NCBI GenBank assembly: GCA_008508345.1
Contig: QNGE01003522.1
Coordinates: 16,681-80,680, forward strand
Direction: 5' to 3'
Length of the DNA stretch: 64,000 nucleotides
Source of the DNA: Paragonimus westermani
Taxonomy: Eukaryota > Platyhelminthes > Trematoda > Plagiorchiida > Troglotrematidae
Position numbers and translations under genes: made by a program. Below are positions 1-12,500 of this stretch, piece by piece (positions within the stretch are counted from its first letter, which is position 1; each line of letters starts with the position of its first letter). The notes under the pieces were generated by a model. The model was given only the letters and a program-made list of their open reading frames with translations. It was not told the origin of the DNA and did not search any database.

Positions 1-298
1 TGATGATGATGATGATGATGTACCGGAATTGAACTCCAGTTGGGAACAAGGATATGCGCCAACTGGAAAGCGTTAACAAGAATGAAACCCAAGTCTAGTG
101 TCTTTTTCCAATGAGTTGCCCGAAAAGCCTATGGGATTAAGTAGCTCATGAGACAACGAGAATAGAATACGAGTAACTCCCACCAAATTTGTATCTGCTC
201 ATCATAAATGAATTTGTACTCTGTCGTTTTTTCTAATACACGTCGTATGAATAACCGTGTAACAGAATGATGCTTTTTTGCTTTGTATTTTTGTTCAG
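1..298. other. Intron end of EDEM3-like gene with ATG/TGA microsatellite
   Basis: Bases 1-20 are a TGA trinucleotide repeat. The rest is intronic, ending in a T-rich tract and AG at 297-298. I see no exon here. Confidence 0.7.
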
Positions 299-540
299 AA
301 TCTGGAATCGGCGCGGGGATTGACTCTTACTACGAATACCTGTTTAAGGCCTTTGTGCTTCTCGGGGAGCCGGTCTATTTGCATCGATTTCACACGCACT
401 ATGAGGCAATCAAGCGCTACGTTAGTGGTCCACAGTCGGCAACCTTTCCCTTTCTGTTCCTCGACGTACATATGCATCGCCCATCTGAACGTGCTCGTTC
501 TTTCATGGATGTCTTGTTATCATTCTGGCCGGGACTTCAG
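299..540 (+). CDS. EDEM3: EDEM3-like exon: GH47 domain with active-site Asp
   Basis: The acceptor AG at 297-298 follows a long T-rich tract, and the donor GTAGGT begins at 541. The exon begins with two bases completing a split codon and ends in phase 0. It encodes [18 protein letters not shown], the GH47 block whose aspartate (codon 322-324) corresponds to the active-site Asp of ER mannosidase I. It continues through a FLDVHMHRP segment to FWPGLQ, matching animal EDEM3 order residue for residue. It is the first exon in the window. Confidence 0.92.
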
Positions 541-3500
541 GTAGGTAGATTATATGATCTGTCCCTTTGCCGATGTTGCTCACTGGTAACGTCAACCATC
601 AATCATTCTGTTACAAATTTGAGCCCCAATCCTGTCGATTCCTCATGTCTAAGGTTGGACAATCTGGCGGTAGTGTACCCTCGTATGACTTAATACTTCG
701 CATATCGTCTGGCACCTTGCAATCTGGCACTTGAAAACCTTGCTTGTTTGATGTCTCTTCTCAAATGAATCATCATCCAGTGGTGTCCATTGCAGAAACT
801 AAGGTTTGTGTTGTGCTGATAACATGCGCGTTTACTCTTCTGACCGAAAGTTGGAAACCTGTTTTCTGGTCCACTTGGACAGTAATTTTGCAACGTCTAG
901 TTCACTCATGTCTCGCTATCCGCTTGGGCTGAACACTGTGGTAACGCCGAAGGTGTTAAATCAGGTATGCTTTCAAGTGTCTCTTTTTATTCGAATCAGT
1001 AGTTCCCAGTCTTTGTCAGCTTTCCGCCATCTCAGCTTCACAACGGTCACTCCTTTGCCATCTTTACTCTGCGTTCTGTAGATCTACGCAACAATCGGAA
1101 TAACACTGAACATATCATTTACTCTAATCGTACATTAAGCCACATGTAAATGTGAGTATGAATGAGATGAATGGATTTGGTGTAATCAGATCAGTTTATG
1201 AATATCATGCAGACACTCATTTTTCGTCAATCTCAGATCCCCACATTCAGCAAGTTGAAATTTGTTTCGACATTTGAGGGGAATCAGGGAAACTAAACTG
1301 AAATTTATGCCCCAACAAACAAGTTGGAAGGAAGGGCATAATGTGGGTATCAAGTTTTTCTTTCAGTTCCGGACATTGCACTCAGAATTTCTTTTGCAAC
1401 TAAAAGTCGTGATATATTTGTGAATAACAATTCTGAGTTGACTGTCATCTTTTACTTACAGCAGTCCTCCTACGTTTTTAATTTGTTCATAACCGATGCA
1501 CATGAGTGAATTTGTTAGTTATCCTACTGTGTTGATCGCCAGGAGGTGTTCAAATCTCAGCCCTATCTTTGCTCAACACATCTGGTAATTCGCGATATGC
1601 TTGAATGTCAACATCTGATACTTGTTGTTAGTTCGACTCAATTTTAACCGCTCTCGAGGGCCGATATTGCGTTTTTGGAGATCACTAACTTGCATAGGAT
1701 GGTGTAGACAGCTGATTCGACTCTAGTAAGGTTTACATTATTTCCGTGCATTTGCAAATTTCATTCATCTACTTTTAAAAATAATCCGTGAATTAACGAT
1801 CACACCACGTAGTATTTTTTATACTGATTTCTTAGTAAAGCCTTCACTTTAAAGAATCCTGTCTCAGTCTAGGAAACAAAATCGCATCAACCAATTTCCT
1901 TTTGAGAGCATTCTTCCTTCCGTGCAGTAACAAGTGCTGGAAGTTCATTGATTATTTGGAGCTTGAGACTTGACCATGTCTATCGCTGTACTGATGACCG
2001 TTTCTCACCGCAAGATGCCGCATGTAACGTAAACAATAAGTTGTAAACATTAATTTCAGATTTAAAGAGAGGGGCAAATTCATGATGACGTATACTAATG
2101 GAAGTGTTTCGTCTGCTGTACACTCATGCCTATTTGTGAATGGGATTGTTCCACCCAAAAAACTATTCCAAGACACGAAATGTCAACTTCTTTCGTGTCT
2201 TTCTAATTGGTGTAAAAATAATGGTAATCGGATCAAACTAGTCTTTTGTGGATAAAACGTAACCAAACATTAGTGATTCGATTCCTGGTTAAGTTGATTC
2301 ATCCAACTGCAATCTAACTTCACTTTGCCACTTCCATGTTGCATAAAGTCTGCTGGATGTTTCCATCGTTATTGTTCGGAGGAATAGACTCAATAATTTC
2401 CTGGTGTTACTTAAAGAAAGTGGTACTTATGCCCCATTTATTGTTTAAAGAGTGAAGTTAACGATTGTAGAATGATCCTCATATCCATTGATGAACAAAT
2501 AGAAGGTTGACGTTGCACATCCATGGTGGCACAAAGGTTGATAAGACTTACAGTGTGCTGTGAAAATGCAGTGTATACTTCTTCACAGTTTCCAGTAACT
2601 GGGTGTCAGCCCTGGGCCCGATGCTGTACAGCCTATCGAACAAGGGTTGTTGTGAAAGAGCACAGCATAGGGAGCTGAATGAGATTGTTATCCCCAGATG
2701 CCAAAAACTTCGGAATATTCTTTCGCACACCCGTTTGCGCTCATGCGAAGTATCGTACCCTAACAGGTATTTGCCTGATAACGACGTGTATGACAATGCG
2801 TAGAATTAGTTAGATCATTGATGAGAGTTTGGGGATTTGGTTACTATCTCATCGAACGTCGCTCACGTTTGAGTGCAGCTTGCACATTCAGGTGGAAATT
2901 CTGGCCAGCTTCCTTCGAGGAGAAGGTCTTAACTCAGATTTCGCTGTTGTGAGAGCCCATAACGAACGGAGTTTGGGCTGCGGTCGCGCTTTCTTGGGAC
3001 AATCGTATTGACCTCTTTGTCATTTACCTAAGCTTAGGCGCGGCTGAGTGATCAAATCCGAACGCACACCAACTTCCCCTTGTGAGTACCTGTCAGATTT
3101 TCAGATCGTTTTGTTGGAAAACAGTTATTGTCTGTTCACTCCAATCTGTAACCCGGTGTTTGAGACTTGTGAGCCAGGTCGAACTCTCCGATTTCAGCCA
3201 AACTGCTTATCAGTTGGTAAAACAACGTCAACACTTCCCTGCCTCATTCGTCCCTCCGTCTCCACTTTCCCAGCCTCCGACATTGTCCATTTTAAAAAAA
3301 CACTTATCTAAGTGAATGGAGTAATAAGGAGATATTAATTACGATGTGAATTCATTCCACACTCATCAACGATAAAAACCTGACCAGCGTTACGAAATGT
3401 ATTTGAAACTGCACACGTTAGCGTGAATGCTCATCGATGGTTACAGCCACACTCACACTCATCTGCGTAACACTGACTGCCGACATTTGATTAGCAAAGC

Positions 3501-6500
3501 TTCACAGTGTTTCAGGACAGCGACCGCTAATACAGTGTTTTGTCCGAATGTAATGCATGCTGTTTCTTCTAGAGTACCTTACTTGGGTTATCACGTTCAC
3601 CATCACGGTCGTCCAGTTTGAAAGGTGGCCTATAGTGCGGAAGGTTCTGGTGTTTAGCAAGTAATAGTTTATTGTTGATTTTAAGTTAGCGTCGTTAGAG
3701 TTGTCTAGAACGTGTCTTAACTGCACTTTTCCTATTTGATAATATATTAAGCGTGTTTCCGAAAATTTTGTCAACAACCAACTACGAGCGGTCGGTAGTA
3801 CTTCAACAGAAGTTTCCTACCTTCCTCGGTGTTACACAACCAGCAGGACGTAGTTTCATTCTAATGTCTGCCCGTTTTGTTTGCGCTCCATCATTTGGAG
3901 TATCTCACTCTAATCGTCTATCGGCGCCTACGTAGTTGCGTGTTACAGCATCCCGCCTGATGTGTTGACAAGTAACAAAACACAACCAGGATCACAGTTT
4001 CAAATCACTTTCCTCACGTGATATTGTGCTCGTTGTTTTCATTTCAGGTTCTTGTGGGTGACGTGAAGCCTGCAGTAGCGCTTCACGAGTTCCTGTTCCA
4101 AGTTTATAAGCGAAACAAGCTTTTACCAGAGGCTTTCACACCCGATCTGAAAGTTCATTGGGGTGAGCACCTGCTTCGACCGGAATTTGTAGAGTCCACA
4201 TACCTGTTGTACCGTGCAACCAACGATCCTTACTACCTGGATGTTGGAGCCCAGATTGTTGCTGACATGCAGCGGTATGCACGCGTTCCATGTGGTTTCG
4301 CTGCTATTGAGGTGAGGATCAGTCTTCGTGTTAACGTCATTAGTTCCAAGTTTTGTTTTGTCCACTTGAATATGGGATGGATTAACGTTCTCATCTCTGG
4401 TTGACTAACCAAGTTCTGTTACTGGGCTCTACTTTCAGGATGTTCGCACCATGAAACATGTCGATCGTTTCGATTCGTTCGTGCTGGCCGAAACGTTCAA
4501 ATACCTGTATCTGTTATTCAGTGAACCATCCGATTTGCCCATTTCCTTGAATGAATACGTGTTCACCACGGAGGCGCATTTGTTGCCAATCAGTTTATCA
4601 CAACTTCGCCGCCCAGAATCGTCAGCCGAACTTAGCGAGTATTCAGAGACGAGCATGACATACAACACATCAGACTCGGTGCCTGTTGAACTGCCAGTTG
4701 ATCACCACGGGGATCGAGATCATGTGGCTGAGGCCAAATTGCATCATGAAGGCCAGTGCCCGGCCATACATTTTGGGCCTTCTCCACTATCACTCTCCGA
4801 CGAATGTGAAGCTCCTCCGAGATATCTCAGTCGTAACTTGGATTGGACACAAGCCGCCTCAATGTGTCGTACGACCGATGGTCCTTACTGGTATATAAAC
4901 ACAATGCTTTTAAAAAATTTGACCAAGCAGTCAACGTCAGTCCATTCCGTCAATCCCGAAGCTGTTAAAGAACGGATTTGGCGATCGATTGATTTGATTC
5001 GTCAACCCCTTCGACAAATGGCAATTCGTTTAAGTGAGTCAGTGGAGGAGCTGACAAACAGCGCCACTAACCATCTTCCACAGACCGCTTCCGGTTTCGT
5101 CCCCCTGCGTGCTATCGATTTTCGCCCGGACAATCCGGCTCACTTGGCAATCCTCAGGCACATGGGTATTGAATTGTCAATGGAGTCTGACGGGCGACTC
5201 ACTCTCAGACAGGATCAGAATGCTGTAAGTTACCATAATTTTGATGCTTCATTTTCAGGCTGTGGCTGGATGTTTGGCTTGGTTATCAGGTTCATTTGCA
5301 TGCATCTACGTACTTCCAACGAGTTTTATACGATATGTTTGAGATAACTGTTGTAACGACGATGACTGGCAGCCGTCTGTCTGCAAGTTCGATACCCGGC
5401 CGTTACTGTGTCTATGAGTCGCGAGATCCTCAGCTCGGAAAACAAACCCGACGTACAGTGACCAATTCCTTGATGGACGACTTTATTTCTCTACTCCGAT
5501 TCACCATCTGTTCACCTCACACCTTAGGCAAAGAGTGCTTGATATGGCAGACTACTAGCTGGCATACTCAGTGCATAGCCTAGCCATCTGAGGTTGTGCA
5601 AATATAAGGACTGAACATGAGAACTCTCGCTGAAGTTACTATTAAACACTCGCACCTTAAATGCTTCGTTACTTACTCTTTGGTGCCTGACATCGGTGGT
5701 CAGATACTTACGAGTTGTTGATTTCTTCTACTGTGAGCGCCCAAGTTTCGCTGCCGTAAAGTAACAGTTCTCACGGCCTCCTTATACATACGACCTTTAA
5801 GCATCACACACTTCTCTGTCGCCACAAGTGCCTCAGAATAGCGAACACCACCATAGTCTTAGATATACGCTATTCCGTTTCATTCCTTACACCTCCACCG
5901 CCACTGATGCACATTCCCAGGTACACAAACTAGTCAACAATCCCCATGAATTCATTATCTAACAATAAATCTACATTATCACAGGAATCTTTCACAAGCA
6001 CATTGTATTTTGAGACTGCAAAGCATATTCTGAACCATTTGGCAAAACGCGGAATAGCCTCTAGCTTTGTTTGTGTCGCTTGAAAATTGTCAAACAGCCA
6101 AACCTTGTCGTCAGCATAATCAACGTCAGTCAACCTTCCCACAGGCAAAAGCTGCATGTCCACATTTTGTGACTACGGCAGACAGTCATCCACTATTTTG
6201 TGTGGCAGGATTAAACAAAAATGACGAGAGTAGACAACCTTGACGTACGCCGTTCCTGGTCCCGAAACTGTCAGACAGTTCATTTTAAACCCCACCGTGA
6301 ACTGAAGTATGGGAACAACGCGTCAACAGTATGTTCACATAGATTTTCGCCACACCCCTGCATTTGGGCGAATTCAAAGGCGTATATCGATCCGTTGAGC
6401 ACATCTTTATAGTGGAGAAATACGACTTTCGTTAGGCAGTGGTGTACAGCAATAATTTGATCGCTCAGGATGAAAGTTTGTCTGCTCCTCCCTGATGTTC

Positions 6501-9500
6501 ACCTCCGCCCCCCACGGGTTGCACGGAGTCGACAAAGTATAACAGATTTCTTAACTCTAATGATGGCTGAGGCCAATCTAATTCCTGTATGGTTTTCGTA
6601 CGAACCCCCGCTTCTTTCCTGAATATGGGTACTCTTTTCCGGCGATCGCAGCAAAATAATCTCCGTCGTCCAAACTGTAATGACATTGGACAGAAGCGGT
6701 TTTTCAGGTAGAGAAGTGTGGTGAAAATTTACTTGATTCATCGCTCGTCCAAAACTCGACACAACAGACGGTCCAGCAAGGAACCAATCCAAATGTCGCT
6801 TCAAGATACCATACCAGGATTTGAAGAACAGTCTCAACGTTACACCGTCCGTTATTCGTCATGTTCNCGAAATGCAGCAGACATCGACGTTCAACGAGTC
6901 TAACGTTCGTACGACAGCTGCCCGTTAACCTGTCTGTTGTAGAATGTGAACGTTGAAACCATGTATATCAATTCGCACTCTAGGTCTTAGTATGTGACGT
7001 GGGGGGGTCTGCGGCTGAGTGGTAAGAGATGGGACTTACCGGTACAATGTCACTATGATCGGCTATATGCATTGTGGGACCTGCAGAGTAATCACCAGAA
7101 ATGGGGATTTGGAGAGGTCTGAGAGCTCAATTGGATATGACAGTGGGGAGCGGTCGGCAGTGGCATGTTTTCTTCTGTACACCTTGTTGTATGCAGCAGA
7201 TTCGGGGACTGATTTGTACTACGAGACGACCGATGTAGTATGAAGCTATTGATGCGAATGTGCATGGTTGTGTATGGACTGAGATACTGCTAGGACGTTC
7301 AGAACTAGACAGAAGAATGATCAAGGTTCTCCACCAAAACCCTCGGTTTACAGGTCTGTATCGCAAGGCAGTTTTTGGGTAGCGATGTACCATACCTTGT
7401 ACTTTTCCGGAATAGATATTGATCTTCTCAAGCCTCCAAATGAGGGACCGGGACAATGTGGTCTGTCAGACCTATTGGTCTGTCTGGTATGTGTGACTCT
7501 GTTGGTGTGGTGTCCCCATTGTCCAGTTTAGACTAATCGGTCATCCAGATGGGAAGCCGTCACGTAACATTAAGGTCCAGTCTCGTTGTGACGACGTTCG
7601 TATTATATGTATTCCACCTTAGCCATGAAGAAATCCGCTAGAGATGGCCGAGTTAGGTTGCTGTCGTGTCCACAGAATTATTACCAACAACTGCCCGACT
7701 TCTCAGACTGATAAAACCATTAATCGTTTCAGCAGGTTAATGCACAACAATTCTGGACGGCCAGAGATGCCTGTAATAGAGGTAGAAAGCACTTACGTAT
7801 GTATACGATTACTTCAATTACCCAACAGTCCACAACACATTGCACTGCTAAATACGACGAGGCGGGTGACGTATCATTCGTTTATCGAGATGGACAAGCC
7901 GTCACATCGAATGGAAGTTCACTCTTGATTTTTCCATAGTGTTGGATTGTAGGACAAACCAGGGAGGTGAGCTTTGTGGTAATCCTGTTACACGCTGCCC
8001 GTTCAGTTTTTGAGTTGCTCATTATTCTTGTAATTTTCCTCTGCAGCAACCGCTTTATAAGCTAAAGAATTTGAACGCCTTTTTGGTGCACTCCGTACTT
8101 CGTCTACACGTGGGTATGTCTAAAGCCGATTGAGCGTTAGATGTGATTGTTGTGACAAGCGTTGATAAGAAATTAACTGAATGTTTCTTCCTTTCTCACT
8201 TTTTTTCTTTACGATTGAATCACTCATTTTGTTGTTGATTGCCGTTGTAGGCGGACAGTGCGCAACTTTCCATCGCAGGCCTTCTGTTCATTCACGATCT
8301 GCTGTCTTTGACTAAAGCACAGCAACCGGTTGAGGGTAAGTCGGCGTATTACATTTTCCGTCTCCATAGCGTATCATCTATGTGTGTATGTGTATTTGTT
8401 ATAGCTAATTGTGGGCTTTTCGTCATTTTTGATTATCATGCATGCAAATTATAATATTCCCTTTTTGTGGCAAAAGTTTCAGTTAATGAAGTTAGTCATG
8501 GTTTAATTCACAACCAGTTGCAACCAAAACGGTTATACGTTTCAATGTGTTTCAACTCTCTCAGAGAGCTCTCGTTAAACGTAGTAAGGCCATGGATAGG
8601 GTGGACAGATTTATGGATCAACTGTTGTCACAATGTGCAACCCACTTGCGAATAAGGTTTTAATCATTAAGTGTTTTATAGTTGATTTAGTTACTGTCAG
8701 CGTTTGTATTTCGAACGGGGTACATTGCAGGTTATCATAGCCGTGAAGCAATATATCAGCGACATCTTGCTCATAGTTGACAATAGCAGGTAGTCTCAGA
8801 TTTTGCTTTTTTCATTCTCATTTGCTTGTCAGGAAAAAGTCGGGAAAATGCAATACTTTATTCTGTTCGTTTTTTTCTGCCAACTTGTGTTGTGATTGCG
8901 AATGTTCAGCATTTGGTTGGTTATAATCATGATCCTTATCTAGATAATCATAAACGGGTCTTCGTAAAGACATTTTCCATCGTATTAGGTCTGTGGGAAC
9001 TTTAACACAAATGTTAAAATGGAGTAGTATGTTTAATTTAGAACGGAATCATACGGTTCACATAGTTGTAGAAAGTTTTTGGAAGTACCGTCATGAGACA
9101 TTCCCACATTCGTTTTCGGTATATTTTTTTTACCGTTTCTGAATTTCACGGAATGATGATGTAAACCTGTTTCAGATATCCACAAAGTAGTCATCTGGAG
9201 AAACTCATGTCCGATTATCTCTACTACCATTTAAAACAAACAATCAGAAAACTCGCAGTTGAGAATCACCAAGTAGTCTTTTCATCGACTTCTTCAGTCA
9301 TCCGTGTAAGAGAAATTCTTACAGAACCCAAGCGAGTGTCACTTGAATACTCGCAATGTTTTTTTATGGTATGGTCGTAAAAATAATATATGATGCAACT
9401 TTTCCGTAGGTACTCGACACTTCAATACACGTCCGAACGAGAACCACACAAAGTTCATTCGTTCAGTCGAACTGCAATATTCACCTTAAAAGGAGTTATA

Positions 9501-12500
9501 CAGTCACCCAGATCATTAACGATATCTTCATTGTTTACAAGTCAACAGTAAGCGACCAAGTGCTGTTTGAAAGCTGCACGCTGAATTTTGTTTTGACGGA
9601 GTTAATAGGACGGGAAAGATGTACAAATGTGTGGAACCTGGCCATGACAGAATTATTCGACGAATGCTGTGTTATAAACTTGCTGTGGATCAGTGAGATG
9701 TGTAGCAGCCATTTTGCTTAGACACCTCGTTACAACTGTTGAACAAGAGAGGCTTCAGCATTTCGAAATTCAAAGATACACCCACTTTACTACAGACACC
9801 GCTTGAGACAGAAAGCGGTGCATCTTTGTCTGCGTCTTTATGTGTTCGACATCATTTAGCCCTACAAATTTTCTGTGAATGTGGGCTGACAATTGCCGGC
9901 CGGTAGTTCCGAACTCGTGAGTTCTTGAAAAAGAGCCACGCTTTAAACATGTATGACGTATGAATTGAAGAGTTGTCCGAAAGTTACAGCCCCTTATCAG
10001 TTTGATCAGATGATGGACAACTGGAAGTGCTGGAACGTCTGGATATAGGAATCAGCCTATTGATTGGTATCCACTTTCACCAGTCCGCTCTGCCGATTTA
10101 CTGAAAATGTTCCGCATACGATCGACAAATGTCAAATGTTATTTTGTAAGATGAATGACTCTACTCGCAACCACCTGCGCGTATGAAGCCGCAGATTCCA
10201 TTTCGGTGCACAGCCTTTTCACAGTGATCAGTACTATTTTCTATCAATTTTACTGTGGTGTTGCAAATATGTTCAATTCACGTTATCAGTAGCATGAAAT
10301 CGGGTGTTTGTGTAGGAGCTTTCCTAACCACATGATAGCTAGGATAAACACCAACAATGACTCGGATTTTGAGATAGTCAAACCTGAGAAGTTCAACTAC
10401 TTAATGATTATTTCTGGTGGGCGGAAATGCTTATTAATGTGGTGCTGTTCTGACTCATCCCGTGTCTTTGTTCAGCATCTGCACCAAGTCGTTTGTGATG
10501 TTGCCCCGAACTAAAAACTAGAAAACGTAGAACGACTGAACGGCTAAGAAATGTCCTACGTACCTCCAGCGAGTATCATCAGATTGTTCACAGTGCTTTC
10601 CATTGAGTGGTGGTACAATTATAACTAAACGTTGTTCTCTATCTAAGATTGTGTGACAACCGGAACTGCATGCCGTGGTGATTCGCACAAAGTTTGAGGG
10701 TCGTTAAAGTCTGATCTGAATTCTGTAAAGCTTACATAATTACTCACCTTGTTGGACAAGTCAATTTGGCTTAGCCAACCGTCGGTCTGACGATTTGTGT
10801 TCTGCGCAGCAACTATTTTAGAGTTGCGGTTATGTGAAGTCTATCGCTCTGATTTGAGAGAAATATGATTGTCACGGAAGCGACATTTTAGGGGTCACCA
10901 ATAACAAAAACTCCAGGTTTTCTTGGTCGTAACAATGACTTGTTAATCATTTCATCTCGGGCCACTCGTCGCTGTCCAAGTCTGCTTCGTACACAATCCT
11001 TTATACTTCATGTAATACATTGGTGCACCGTCCTGCTGGAATCTAGCACTTACCATTGAAATTTTCTGCCTTCAATCGCTTTGAAGTGGCCATTCGTTTT
11101 GCATCAGCAAAGGTTCCCATTTCTTGCCCAAAAGCAGACAATCATCGCGGTTGTGTTTGCTTGGTTGCGGTTGGGTTACCGTACTTAATGCAGTACTGCG
11201 TCACTTCCACCATTTTGAACGACCTGTGCAAGTCAGCTAATTTGATCATGTCGTACTCTGTCAGCCGTGCAGCAATCGTCTTGTTTCATTCCTAACAAAC
11301 TTACCTGGCTTATCGATTTCTGGATAATCTGGTTGATTGTTGATTCATTTGCCTATTTTTTTCTCTGATCGTTTTGTGATCACCGTGAGTCATTAATAAA
11401 ACCGCGCCATTGGTTTTACTTCTGTGTTGGTTCGCGGGTTGTACCGACGTGTGTGTATGTGAGTGCGCGTGGCACAAGTATATGCGGGTGTACACGCACG
11501 GTCCTTTTCGCCACTTTTAGCCTGTGTGGCTTGTACGTTGCAAAGTACACTCTCAAACAAGCCTTATATGCTTGATAAACAGATTGGGAATAACACAACG
11601 TTACGAGCAAGTTGTAATACTCTACGTTCCAACCACCTCGGGTGGCTTTCGTGATTCAAAGGGGCGATTGACGATAACGAAAAGTACACATATGCATTAT
11701 CGATCCGAGTTTGTCATTCGTTACTACAATAAGGTAATCCCTTTAGTGGGTGCGAATTTATGTTAATAATGTTGACACTTACTTACCGTTGCCGATGAAC
11801 GGAGTTTCAATTATAAAAATCGCGGTACAATGATTAAGATTTGGAACATGTGTTCTAATATTTTTATCCACCACTTCTCAGTAATTGTCATGTACATTAC
11901 GGTTACAATACGTTCAGGAGAACTTTAAATGTATCCTTTATGAGTAAACACGTTTTCAAACTAGAGATGTAATACATTATGGAGATAGTTGTTTGTTCCA
12001 AGCGACTGATATCGTTTATCCAACTGATAATTTCTGCAGATCGAATTCGTTAGTTCGCTGCGCCACGTTTACTGAGGGTTGTTCAAATCCTGATATGCGA
12101 ATAAATGTGCAATCACATTCCCTCTTCAAGCACGTCTTCGGCAGACTGAGTGACGTCCAAATCGTTTTCCATGTCATTTCTATGGTATACTAATTCTCAT
12201 GGATGGTAACCTATCCGTGGGCAGAGGTGGAATCAAGAACGGTGGTCGGTCTTTGCACATGTTCAGAGGGACTGTCCGTTTCGCTTATTGTTCCTCAGGA
12301 ATTCGCTACAGTGGTGGGCAAGATTACTGTAACTCTCGAGCGCTCAAAATAATCTGTCTTCTGGCCGAGCATAAGCCTGTGCTTGTTTAACAAGTCGTAG
12401 TGTCGACTTTAATAAGAACTCGAACTGTATTCCCGGTCCGGTCGTGCAAATGTATTGAGTTAACATTATGTAGTGTGGTGGGCGAATCTTACTTGTTCCC

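Noticed and set aside
806..1081. Open frame between the first two in-window EDEM3 exons
   Set aside because: The protein continues directly from FWPGLQ at 540 to VLVGDV at 4048, so no exon is needed here.
3427..3475. Histidine-rich HTHTH frame
   Set aside because: It comes from a short CACA-type repeat and is not a metal-binding protein.
7000..7150. A-box-like GCGGCTGAGTGG suggesting another SINE
   Set aside because: No B box follows at the right distance and no second copy is seen in the window.
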